Source of the DNA: Glandiceps talaboti
Taxonomy: Eukaryota > Hemichordata > Enteropneusta > Spengelidae
Direction of reading: 5' to 3'
Length of the DNA stretch: 64,000 bases
Assembly (NCBI RefSeq): GCF_964340395.1
Contig: NC_135549.1
Location: 12,952,842-13,016,841 of the forward strand
This document shows positions 36,015 to 64,000 of this stretch, one piece after another (positions within the stretch are counted from its first letter, which is position 1; each line of letters starts with the position of its first letter). Made by a program: the position numbers and the translations under genes. The notes under the pieces were generated by a model. That model was not told the DNA's origin. It was given only the letters and a program-made list of their open reading frames with translations, and searched no databases.

Positions 36015-39000
36015 TTTATTTCCATCATTCCCTGCCACCCATCCCTAATTCCACATGGAACCTTTCCTCTTAAATACCGGTACATACCAAATATTCATGC
36101 CAACTTGGAGGGGTTTAGTAATTATTACAATATTTTATGAAAACAGACGAGAAAAATACTTGATAGTTTGATCTACAGACTCTGAGGACATATTGACAGC
36201 CTATTTGAATGAATGAATGATGAAACAAATAAATTATATTACATATACTGTACCAGACACAACCAAATACATAATCAATGAACTTCAGTCAATAAAATTT
36301 AAAGATAAACTTCAAGAAGGAAATTAAAAAACATGAAAAAAAAACTTACAATATCGAAGAATCTAGTGTCTATATAAAATCATGCAAATATATACTTAGA
36401 TGGCTTTAAACTGAATGTTGTGTGTGTGTGTTAAACATTAGCGGTATCTTTCTCTAGGTTTTGCCAAAACATGCATGTATACAAAAATAATGTGACTGTC
36501 TGGGCTTCCGAAGGAGATGATACATACAAATGTCTACATGGTATAGGCTGCACCATACTTTCATTTTTTCACAGAAATATAGTTTAATTGTAAATCCCAA
36601 CCCCCAAAAATTGTTGCAAATGTTATCAATCAATTATATAAATCTGGACTTGTGGGAAGAAATTTTGCTGTAAATTGTGAATTCTTAACACCCCTTGTCA
36701 TTTACTCATTTACTACTGTACAAAAGTGCTGCTTCAATCTAGCAAAATATGTTTGTGATATTGGTGCAGTGATACAAATACAAGTGCTCTTATGACACCA
36801 GCAAAATGTGAACTGCTCAGAATCGGTCTGTACATGGATATGGCTGTACAGTTTGTACCAGGGAAACCATAGTCATTTCTGTCAAATGTATTTTACAGTG
36901 GCCCTCTCACAAACTCAATGTGGGTTGTTTTTTTTAAATTCACAAGACTGTCCTCCACATAGAGCAGTGTATGCAGTTTGTGTGGCTTTTAGGAACACAC
37001 AGATACTAAATTAGTTCCTGCTACAAGGCATAGACCCAATACAATATATCTTTCCAATAGAGAGTGGCCTTGAATAATGAAGTTGTCCACATAAGAGTGG
37101 CCTCAAATTATTTTGAATATAAATGTTGCCTTGTACATTGTATTTGATTGAATTTATTGGTATACCAACTGCACATAACTATCCTCTTTACAAAGACTTC
37201 ATAAAGCAGTTTTAATTAAGCCAGGAATTTTGAGTTACAGGTGAGGCACTTGTTTGTCAAGCAAAATTCTACTCATCTATTGTCACTGGATTAAACTTGG
37301 ATGTAGAGCCAAAACAGTTCAAAAGTTTCAGTTCTTTATGATGGCAAGTACTGTAGGTAAACTTGGCCTGAGTTCCCAAGTCTTAGACTGTACTAGGGTT
37401 TACCACCAATATCATGGCAAAGAAACACACAGGATTGTGTGTAAATTTTACCAGGTATACTCCTCTCCATCACTGAGTTCTACGAAAAGATAAGACACTA
37501 TTCTATGCGTAGGCATACACTTACATTCTACTATGATACAAGGATTCACATCATGCAAGTGTGGAAACATATAGAATACATACAACAAAACTTGGCTGAA
37601 CATGCTATTAAGAATTTTACAAAATTTCAAGTGCACGTGACGAGTAATTTTTAAACCATGACATACTGTACAATGATAGCAGTCGGACTATTGTCACATT
37701 GAACATCACGTGTATACTGACATGCTTTGCTTATTGCACATCACTGCTACCTCTCACAATGTTTATGATAAACTGACCATTGCTTTAAAGTAGATGCCAT
37801 TTTAGAAATTTACAGATCTATTTACATAACCAATGTTAATTAATAACCAAAATTTTATAAATCAAATCAATGCTGTCACCTTCTGCATGACTACAACTGG
37901 AATATTTCTTCCTCATTTACTGCTTTTGTGAAATAAATAAAAATGAAAGTTTTTGTACAAATTCTGCAAATGTTAACGATCTGTCATTTGTGTTTCTTAA
38001 GCAAACACCTGTTAATACTCATTTGAATAATAGCCTACACTAGCAACTACTCATTTGAATTCTAGACAATGCAACACCTGGTAGGCTAGTACCTATCTCA
38101 TTTGAAATAAAGGTTGCATTACACCTGATAGGCAAGCATTTATACCTTACACATTTGAACTCTATGCTGTCACACCTGGTATGCTAGCTAGCATTTATAC
38201 CCTACACATTTGAATTCTAGGTTGTTGTACCTGGTAGGCTAGTATTTATACCCTACACATGTGAATTCAAGAGTGTCACACCTGGTAGACTAATATTTAT
38301 ACCTTACACACATTTCAATTCTAGGTTGTCACACCTGGCAGGCTAGTACCTATCTCATTTGAATTCTACGTTGTCACACCTGGCAGGCAAGTACCTATCT
38401 CATTTGAATTCTAGGGTGTCACATCTGGCAGGCTAGTGCCTATCTCATTTGAATTCTATGTTGTCACACCTGGCAGGCTAGTATTTATACCCAACACATT
38501 TGAATTCTAGGTTACACCACACCTTGGCTAGCATACAAATTCCACCTCCTTTGAATTGTATACTTTTGCTACACATGCTTAGCTAGCACCCCACACCAAA
38601 TCTCATTCTCCACCTGAATAAATTGGCAAGTCCTTAAACTAAATGTACTCCATTTCAAAATCAATTTTAAAAAAAACAGAACCATCATATCAATCACTGA
38701 ATATAACACATTCCCTTCTTTCAATTCAAAATCTTGAAAGTGCTCCTTTGTGTAGAGATCCCTTGGCCAGTGTGAACATTTTCTCTTAGAAAACTTCTTT
38801 AAAAAATCCTAGAAAATTGGGGCAACCTGCATTGACACAACAGAGTAGATCAATGGTTCACATCTATGGAGTGCCACCGACCAACCTATCAGCAGTGCAG
38901 GTAGATTTTTTTTATGGCATATGTTACCAACCAATCCCAATACATATGAAATAACACAGGTAACAAAATAAAATATTCATATCATGGGCACAGTGACATT

Positions 39001-39082
39001 TACTTGATACAGATAGGTACATGTTTCTTTTCACTATCTGCTCTATTACTTATTTACATCCTCTTGTCATGTGTCCCCCTAC
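36015..39082 (-). other. Probable long 3'UTR of TMEM115
   Basis: Reading leftward from the TMEM115 stop there is no conserved ORF. A reverse-strand AATAAA at 36020-36015 is a reasonable 3' end, giving a 3'UTR of about 3 kb. Earlier polyadenylation is possible. The region includes a minisatellite at about 38000-38560. Confidence 0.45.
38000..38560. repeat. Minisatellite, about 48-50-bp unit
   Basis: About a dozen imperfect copies built from cacacctggtaggctagta, then either tttataccctacaca or cctatctca, then tttgaattctaggttgt. The units vary in length and sequence, so the array is old. It lies in the putative TMEM115 3'UTR. Confidence 0.85.
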
Positions 39083-42000
39083 TTAGTCACTTTCTATTGT
39101 ATCATCCCCTGTTTCATCCTCCACGTTGAGTTGCGTTTCAAGCCCTGTTTGTGGTTCACTGTCTGACCCTGATATGCCATTATTTTTACCACCTTTACTA
39201 TCTATCATTGTAGTTGATGGTGTGGTAGCTGATGTGGTTGTTGGTGGCTGGTCATCCATGCTGGGCCATGACGTCTGTTCTTCAACTCTGCTGAGACGTT
39301 CATTGAGTGCTCTTAGTGCAAGTTGCCTACGGAAAGAGTAGACGAGATAACAAGTTAGATACAAATAGCCCACACTACATGTAATTTCTTATACTACTAT
39401 AGCAAAAGTCAATAGCTTTATCCAAAATTGTTGTCAATTACCACTTTTTCAACATCTTTTTAGCAGCAAAGAATATTGGATTCTTTTTATGTACACCATA
39501 CAGTCATGGTCATGGAATGAGATAAATGTACCCTCACAGAAATTTTGTTCAGCGGGTCCTTTTCTGATGGTAATTCAAGTGTTGTAGTTTTTATACACAT
39601 CAAGTTTAAAAGATGGATTGTTTGGATAACATAATGTTTATTAGACTAATGTTCATCTGTTCATATTGATAACCCACCTCCTTCTTTCAGCATCATTTGG
39701 ATCACTTCCTGGTAGACTTATTGTTATTGAAGATGGAGCTCCTACATCATACTTTCTGACTTGTTTCTTGCACACTCTGGCTTTGACAAGACCACTATGA
39801 ACTGAAAGAATCATATACAGGGATTGTTAGTACCGGTACTGTACATTACACTACACCAGATTAACCTACACTAAACTATACTATGCTAAGTTACACTACA
39901 CTACATTACACTACGCCACTACACTACATTACATTACACTACACTAACCTATACTGAACTATAGTATGCTAAGATACACTGCACTACACTACACTACGCC
40001 ACTACATTACATTACACTACACTACACTACACTACACTACACTACACTACACTACACTACACTACACTACACTACACTACACTACACTGCACACAACAAA
40101 TACAAAAATATGACCAGACAGACCACTATGAACTGAAAGAATTGTTCGTACCATACATTAAAGTACATACAACAAAGGTAAGTTTCATTCTTGAAATTCT
40201 TGTATAAAGTCATTTCCTGCAGGGTATTGTTAGTTTATATAATGAAATGACACAGGTTTCCTATTTAAACTATAAAGTTATCAATAACATACATGTATGC
40301 CAGGGAAGACAATATCACAATAGACTATAAACTTAGGTGTTGTAAGAGCAGGCATTGTCAAAATTTTGGTCAAAAGAGCCCGCCTGAGCCTGAGGGCAGG
40401 TATGAAACTGTAATCCTGCTTGAATGAATGTGTCATATGTCACTCATTTATAAAGTACCATCTATCCACAAGGTATATTTTTGTCTCTTTATCAGTTATC
40501 AATCATTTCTTTATGTATGTTTATTTTCAAAAATTGTTTGATGATGTCATATGATTTTGTTCTGACCAAAATGTACATACCCTATCAATACTATGGGGTA
40601 TAAGAACATGCATGTAATGATATGACAACCCCTTAACACGTGATTGCCAGTGTGGCGTATTCAGGATATTTGCACGAGTGCTTGTCGTGTCCTCTGTGGT
40701 TCTCTGAGTATAGCAAGTGAAAGTGCAGCAGAAAACACTGCAAGCATGAGTGCAAATTCCCCTCAGTACCCACACTAGCACTCACATGGCATGGGTCTCT
40801 GTTATTATTACAAATGTTTAGCTGAAACAGTAAATTTCCATGAAAATCATACTGCATGCTAAGAATGATCATGCCCTCATGTGTATATGGTATGCAATAA
40901 TGTTTCCAGTATTACACTGCCAGTGAAAATACCACTAGTGTGTACATACACTGGTGCAAATAATCTCTGGTATGTACATATGTAATAATCACTCAAACTA
41001 TCAAAATGAATCAAAATGACACTGATATTCATTACATACATCGTTATAATAAAGTTGAATCAAACCATGGTACAACTTCTAACTCATACTTGATTTGATT
41101 GATATCAATGCACGTTTTTAACCACACTGACTCACCTGTGTTTGCAAGGATTGCAATTGGTGGCTGTACTTTTTCTGGAAAGAAGCTGGCAAATATGAAG
41201 GTGTCTGACATGTCTCCTCTTGAATTGTCACTCTGTTTCTGATAAAACCTCAGATAGATCCAACTAACTAATATACCTGCAATTGATAACATACATTTAT
41301 GTGAAAATGTCAGTGGAAACATAACATATACTCTAAATCAAGCTATGTAGCACAGTAATAAATCTTAACATTTACCGATGTTCCCCAGGCTTTTGCCCAG
41401 GGTTCCCTTTGAAAAATGTATACATTTCACAACATTTTCCATCAATCGTTCTTGTAAATTAATGACAAATGTAAATTCTCTATACTAATATTACCATCAT
41501 GTGAGATTCTACATCATAGTAAACAAGATATCCCAAATACCTGTACAATCTGATCAATCACACAAGATTAATTTCACTGTATATCACGACTTTCTAAATG
41601 CTATACTATTACAGTATGGCCTAATCTGCTTTTTGAATACAAATTTTGTTATATTTGACATTTCCAGATGGTAGATATTTTTAATCAGTTTATTTGAAAT
41701 GAAGCCATGAATGTGAACTGTCATTTCCTATTTTGTTTGTCATTTCTCTATTTTTGTCAGTGTAGATGAAAATTACAACTATGATCATAATTTTGAAAAA
41801 AAAACTTGCTGATACAATTTGCATGAAATAATATGTATTGAAAATTGTAACCAGTGACAATAACAGTATTTTGATCTAATTCAGTGCTATACTTATTTTT
41901 TTCCCTTTTGTAAAGGAGAAATTGAAAACATCAACCTATAATGGCAAACATCATGGTATTTTTAAATACATTTCCATGTCCTCGCTGTTTTCATTGGTAT

Positions 42001-45000
42001 TAAATTATTCACAATTTTATATGAATTCATGTAGTATTAAACCAGCAGCAGCAGTAACCCTTTACAAACAAATTATACGAGAAAAATAAATATTGACGAT
42101 TTTCAGCAGTTTTTACTAAGTAGACCACCAACTTGTATACATCATCAACAGTTGTACTATTATCACAATGAAACTGTATGCAAATTAAAAGAACAGCTGG
42201 TAAATCTTCATCAAATACATGCACGGATTAAGACTCCTTGACAACAAGCGACAGCTATAATATAAATGTATCTATATGTGTGCAAACTAATACCAGACTG
42301 TGTGGGTAAAAGATATGATGATCACAGTATTTGTATAGCATTGAAAGATGTGACACTGATTTCAATCTTGTTAAAATGTCTCCCTTCCACAAGATAACAT
42401 CATTTATAAGTACAGAGTTTTATCAAAAATTGACAAATGTTTTGAAGGTAATCATTATCATAGATAGCTATATGATATTCAAAAACTAAATAAAATTGGT
42501 ACATAAAAATATCACAACTACTTTGATAAATTCAGAATGGAAAGCACAACAGGAAGTGTTTGACATATCAATCATATGTCTTCTAGAAACCGGTATTACT
42601 ATACTTTAGGCTAGCCAATTCATACCTTCACAAGTTCATGTTTCATTAATATACATACCAGCAGTATACTACACTACACTACACTACACTACATTATTTC
42701 CATTTTTGTAGTACATACCTCTATGCAGAGATTTTTTTGTATTGCTTCCTTGTTGATTCAAGATAAAGTCAAATATTTTGAAAGAGAGTGCTGTCCAATA
42801 TTGACAATTTCCATTATCTAGATACTTTCAAATATTGACCTTGAGAGAGCCATGTTTAATCTTTCCTATTAAAATGAGACCGACTGCAGAAAAGTTCATT
42901 TGCTAGGTAAGAAATGGTTACGGTATCTTTGTGTGCAAGTAAAAATGTTCAACCACAACTGCGGCTCACACAACACTATTTGAGATTTTATATTTTGTTA
43001 CCATACTATAGCATTTGTATCAATTTCCAAGTGTTATCATTTGACAAATTTGATATTAACAATACTTTCTAAAATCTGTACTATACTACAAATCGAAATT
43101 GACATACTTGGTCATCAGTTATGGTGAACAACATTGTCAAGACAGATAGCCAAACCTCTGGACTAATACACTAAACAGTTCTTAAACCAAAAAAGGTGAA
43201 CTTTGTATTAGGATTAGGGGCGAAATCAATATTTCAATGTAGGTGAAAAAAGTAAATTCTTTTAGTTAGACCTCAGACACCCCCCCCCCTCTAACTTACT
43301 AAGGTGACAAAAATTGATAATTGTTTCAGCCAGTGCAATCAATATCAAATCATTATATAAGTATATAGTACTATGAATACAAGGCCAGTGTGTATTGAGA
43401 AAATTGCTCTTTTATTAACACTTTATTGTCATTGTAAAAGGCTATCAACAATAACAACAAAAGTAGAAACCAGTATTTGAACAAGTTGAATTGTGAACAT
43501 TCTGCTAAGATCTAATTGACAGCCTCAAAAAATACTTTTATGGACGGCATGATTACCCTGTTGTTTTTTAATATTGATCTCCCAGAGCTTGTTTGTTTGT
43601 CTCTCAAAATCATTTGATGGATTTTTGTACATTGTGTTAGGAGAACATACACTGGAACTGGTCAAATGACTTACCAAAGTTACCCGCTGTCCCTAACTGT
43701 CTGCCGTCCAATCGCAGACACAACGAAAAGAAATTTAAAAGAGTGAGATGTGCGTGCGCATGGACACACAGTGAACGTCATGGATTTTGACCTTATTCAC
43801 AACATGTCTTCAGTGTCATGCATTTATTGGGAGCGAAAATTCTTACATTTCGCGACTGGACATTTTTTCCAAAATATTTCTACTTTTGGGTGCAAAACAG
43901 ATTCAATTAAAAGTAAAATTCGATTTTGTCAGATGAGAACTAAAATGGGTTAAACCCTCCTCTCAAAACCCCCTCCCCTAAACTAAAAGAATTTAGTTTT
44001 TTATCTGACATTGAAGTACTGATCTCGCCCCTTACATGTTATATTTACATAAAAATGAACTACATGTAGATTTGAAAATAAGTGCCAGACTGAGAGCAAC
44101 AAAATTCTGCAGTGTGAAAAGAGAGTGGAAAGTTTGATTGATTGCACAGATAAGTGATGGTACTTAGTATATCATGACTTTAAATGAACATTTACTGAAT
44201 TCATAATTCTGGATTAAAAAACTAACCATACTATCAGCGTTGGAAGTGAGAGTTCAGAATTGAATGCATACTACTTTAGAATCATTCAAGTTTTAAAGCT
44301 AGACATTACATAATGAAATCAGTATGCTAACAATACAAATATTCAGGGTTTTACCATCAGGTCTACCAGTACATGCAGGGGCATGTTCAAATACAGGTAT
44401 AGCTTACAATAACAAATACACGGCACTTTTTGATGTTGAATCACAAAATTATTGAGCAGTGTATCACATCTTTTATAATACCCTGATGCATGCAAAATTA
44501 TATATCTACAGTCTACACCACCTTTTTTTTCTATCAGAAGTATTGCCAGTTATGACATGTTTATAATACTCCTTTGCAATTTCCCATTTCCCATTGTTCC
44601 AACACATGTTAAGAGCAAAGGTCACATTTACAGAATGTCTTAATTCAGTTGGGTTCTCTCCAGACTGAAATTTAGGGCAGTTCTACTTCATGATTTTGTG
44701 AAAACAAATTCATTTAAACATTAAATTAATTGACATAACAATGGGGTTTTTTTTGGTTCGCAAATATTTGTGAATATTACTGTCTGTGGAATACTATAGT
44801 CTATACATCGAAAGTAAATATTTTACATGCACTTTGTTTAAAACTGTAATCATTCTTTGTGTCAAGTCAATGTTAGCCATTCATAAATACAGTAATTTCA
44901 GTACAAAATGACAATGATTGATAAATTGTCAGAATCCTGATACTTTGGTGAATCTTGAATGTCAACCAATAACCTTTGACCTGATAATTCAAACAAATTG

Positions 45001-47359
45001 CCCTATTCTGACATGACCTATAAATTCAGGTAGGTTACTGTGGATAGCTGAAGGCTGGTCTGTAAAAGGTTCTGTGAAGATTTTTTTTTTTAAATCACAC
45101 CTGCTTCTTGTAACTGAAGAAGTGCATGTTATCAGTTGAATTAATTAAAGGTAGGTGTTTGGATAGGCTTAGCATCTTGCTTTGATTAACTGATAGAAAT
45201 AGTTGCCTACATATGCTAATTCATGATAAAGGGAAATCAAGAAAACAATTCTCAAAATGTAACCTACTATTTTGAGATACCCTGCACTAATATTACATAC
45301 TCTGAACTGCAGTTGTGAATATTTTCAAAGTAACCTATCATGATATTCAAAGTTTTCTTTCAGAAGATGTAACATAACAATATTATGACAAGTAATCCAA
45401 TGGCCTGGCTAAGACCAAGATCCTGACATAATGTAGAACATGTATGCTACCAGAATATCTTGCACCTGAATCCAAAATAGAATTATTGTATTTCCTTAAA
45501 TTTGATTATTTTATATCCATTCTTTATAAGTACTTATACGATGCACACGCAAAGTTGAACAAAATATATGGAATTTATACCCTGATCATTCTATGTTATG
45601 ACAATGAGTGTCTACGTCACTGGTTCTGCTGTGTTCAAAACATATAAGTCAAAATGTAAACAATTGCCATTACTTTCCCCGTTTTTTCAGACATTACTGG
45701 CACTGGTATAATTATGTTATTCTCCAATATTTTTCTCATTCAGCTGGAAAATACTCATGACTTAAGGGTTTTGTCACTACTCTTCTCACAACTAAGAGTG
45801 ACAACGCCCCCTTAGGCCATTCATATTTTACTTGATTTTCCTTAGCTCAAAAAGATATACAAAGCTAGCACAGGAATATAATTATGACATTTAGCGTAGA
45901 TATGCATATAGCATCTCTCTATGGATATATAAAACAGTCCTGAATCCAATTGTTTTTTATTTGGATGTGAGAGAGGGCTGCTATGCTAGTGTGGAAGTTT
46001 TGCTTTGTTTTGAACACAAGCAAAGCACTGCAAGGCTGTTAAAAGACAGCTTGGCTTTAAATATAATGAGTGTATTTATTCAGGGTAGCATATGTTGGGT
46101 AATGTATGATCAGTTTTGTTCATTCTGTCTACATGTATTATAATAACCACTTGAATATTACAGTTTTTCAATTTTTCAATTTCAAAGTATTCTGTGCTGA
46201 ATGAAAATGCAAGATAAATGATAGTTAATTTCATGTACTTTTCTGTTTTGATAAATTTTCAAATCAATAAAGGTAAGGTCATACAAAGTACAATAAAACA
46301 ATGTAATGTCATAGATACTTCTGTATGAACTCTGCATGAGGAAAAACAAGATAATTACTTTTGCTGTCTAGCAAGGAACAAAACATCATTGTAAACCACT
46401 GCCTCGTTTACAAATTGACCTAATTTATTCAAAAGGCTTTGCTAGTTTTATTTTGTCTGAGGTTAAAACTGGGTCAAAATTGACAATTCAATTAAGATAT
46501 GGGTTGATAAGTACATATTCCTGATTGAAATAACTTCATTAAAAAAAAAATAATATTCATATTCAAATGCAACTTACAAATGACAAAAATCTATGTCCTC
46601 CTAAAAATTGATAATTGAAATAAACCTGAAAGTATAACCAATGTCGTGATTTGTGACGTTATCATCAGTTGTTATTGTTTGCTACATCTTCTATATGAAT
46701 GATGTTATTGTTATCATTTATGAAACTAAAATTGATTTACATGTACCTGCAGTTGTCATTACTGGATAGGCCCCGGATGCAAGTCCAATAACTGCCATAA
46801 TGACGGACCAAAGAAGCAGTAACATTGGTAACTGTTTGATACGTAACCTCAGAAATGACGTATTAATAAAGTCATAGTCTCCCATCGTTTGCTTCAAGGC
46901 AACTGCAATACTAGCCATGTAGCCCGACAATCCATGAATGTGCACGTCAAATAAATAGTCAATGTTGGAAGTTGCCACATACACAGTTAAATACCACACC
47001 GCAGAGGCTATCCCTACTCCGATATTCGCAATGGAGAAAAATAACAGCATTTCAAGGGCTCCCCAGAGTGGTTCAATCAATTTGCCACATACAACGAGCG
47101 TTAAAATGTCAGCAACAACGTTCCACAGGTGAGTTTCCAAAAATCCGTGAGTAACGTAAGTCCATATTCGGAAGTTTGGAGGGACGATGTAGCCTGGCGT
47201 TATGGCTAATGTGTTCAAGATGGATTCGCCTAAGAATGATAATAAATACATTAAACATACTACTATTAGTATAGCTTTCACCACAACACTTGAATTTCGT
47301 AATGTAACAGCGATCTGGTTCTGAAATTGGGAGATGTTGATGGGGTTCGCCATTTTCAT
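39083..47359 (-). CDS. TMEM115: Transmembrane protein 115, Golgi rhomboid-like membrane protein
   Basis: A Golgi multi-pass membrane protein linked to Golgi-to-ER retrograde traffic (family knowledge; rhomboid-like fold without a protease active site). Minus-strand coding exons: 47359-46747, 41276-41136, 39801-39678, 39326-39083; 373 residues, phases consistent. Diagnostic blocks: TPGYIVPPNFRIWTYVTHGFLE, KLIEPLWGALEMLLFF and VALKQTMGDYDF in exon 1 with several hydrophobic helices; SWIYLRFYQ and GDMSDTFIFASFFPE in exon 2; KYDVGAPSSITISLPG and DPNDAERRR in exon 3; LALRALNERL and TSWPSMDDQ in exon 4. The tail after that is low complexity, rich in Ser, Thr, Asp and Glu, and cytosolic in the family. 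Two start codons are possible, 47359 and 47353; the second (aaaATGGCG) has the better context. Intron 1 is 5.5 kb and holds a DNA-transposon remnant. Confidence 0.95.
39830..40088. repeat. (ACTAC)n microsatellite
   Basis: Degenerate ACTAC/ATTAC units become a perfect run of about 14 copies near 40015-40085, in TMEM115 intron 3-2. A short second tract of the same unit is at about 42668-42692. Confidence 0.9.
41277..46746 (-). other. TMEM115 intron 1
   Basis: A 5.5-kb intron. Apart from the inverted-repeat element at 43217-44031 I see only AT-rich unique sequence. Its small open frames have no recognisable similarity. Confidence 0.6.
43217..44031. mobile_element. Non-autonomous DNA transposon, Harbinger-like
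   Basis: Terminal inverted repeats of about 50 bp: GGGGCGAAATCAATATTTCA at the left (43217 on), mirrored at the right end (43981-44031) with about 8 differences, both arms continuing to ttcttttagtt. TTA flanks each side (43214-43216 and 44032-44034), as expected for a 3-bp TWA target duplication of PIF/Harbinger elements. The 815-bp interior has no transposase frame. The superfamily is inferred from the TTA and terminal Gs. Confidence 0.7.
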
Positions 47360-47690
47360 CGTCGTGGCCGAAGTGACGTCAACTTATCCAGTCACAGCGC
47401 CACCGCACGGGATCATCCTGCATTTGCAGCTTGACTATGTCAACCGCAAAACACGGTAATTTTCATTCTATATTTCACCAGAATACAAGTGATTTCATCT
47501 GTAAAAATTATTTTATATAAAAAAGACACTAATAGGAAATCCACACATACAAAATCAATTCCTATTTTACATTCAGAGAATGTATTTTCGACGGGTCAGA
47601 GGTCATAAAAACATGGCGGATTGTTTTGAAACGTGCGGCGCTGCTGCAACAGATGTGAAACACCTCTTGAAAGTCGGATTTTGATGAAAC
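47360..47690. promoter_or_regulatory. Divergent promoter of TMEM115 and GTF3C1
   Basis: Only 331 bp separate the two start codons on opposite strands, so both 5'UTRs and the promoter share this stretch. It is GC-richer than its surroundings, has no TATA box, and holds a YY1-like aacATGGCGGatt (ATGGCGG at 47613-47619). Confidence 0.6.
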
Positions 47691-63836
<16,146 letters not shown>

Positions 63837-64000
63837 GTAAGTCAACTTGGTGAGCTGAACCAGTTTTTCTGTTAGGAGTGGCAAGTAAAATCTACCAGAG
63901 TCTCCAAGATGTACCTCTGTCACCTGGGTTTTGAAACCTTAACAAAAACACTTTGAACAGTTGTATTAGGAGTAACAGTAGTACAGATGGATGGATGGAC

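Overview
This is animal nuclear DNA: AT-rich, with every protein gene split into short exons by GT-AG introns, plus many microsatellites, minisatellites and small decayed transposons. No bacterial or viral gene is present. I placed exon borders by hand from splice sites, reading-frame continuity and similarity to known families. The repeat content, a selenocysteine-type selenophosphate synthetase and the linkage of NPRL2, CYB561D2 and TMEM115 (neighbours on human chromosome 3p21.3, from memory) point to an invertebrate deuterostome, perhaps a hemichordate or cephalochordate. The phylum is a guess.

Layout: (1) 603-10136 (+), the 3' part of a transglutaminase gene: 11 exons from just before the catalytic core to the stop. 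(2) 13546-15366 (-), CYB561D2, a cytochrome b561-type ferrireductase, 3 coding exons. (3) 16760-25042 (+), NPRL2, a GATOR1 subunit, 11 coding exons, head-to-head with CYB561D2. (4) 28662-33881 (+), a selenophosphate synthetase with an in-frame TGA at codon 29 in the catalytic motif; its 3'UTR folds into a full SECIS element (34331-34425), so the TGA very probably encodes selenocysteine. (5) 39083-47359 (-), TMEM115, a Golgi membrane protein, 4 coding exons. (6) 47691 to beyond the window (+), GTF3C1, the large B-box-binding subunit of TFIIIC; 18 exons are visible (about 1,040 residues, roughly the N-terminal half). It starts 331 bp from TMEM115 in a divergent pair.

Between and inside the genes lie a tRNA-derived SINE, a decayed non-LTR reverse transcriptase, several foldback or terminal-inverted-repeat elements (one with Harbinger-like TTA duplications), a dispersed repeat present in two places, and tandem arrays. 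The most striking array is 24 copies of a 45-bp unit that has multiplied the 5' splice site of a GTF3C1 exon.

The genes do not form one pathway. NPRL2 (amino-acid sensing), CYB561D2 (ascorbate/iron redox) and TMEM115 (Golgi) seem to be an old linkage group. The selenium gene lies between NPRL2 and TMEM115 and is best explained as a neighbour.
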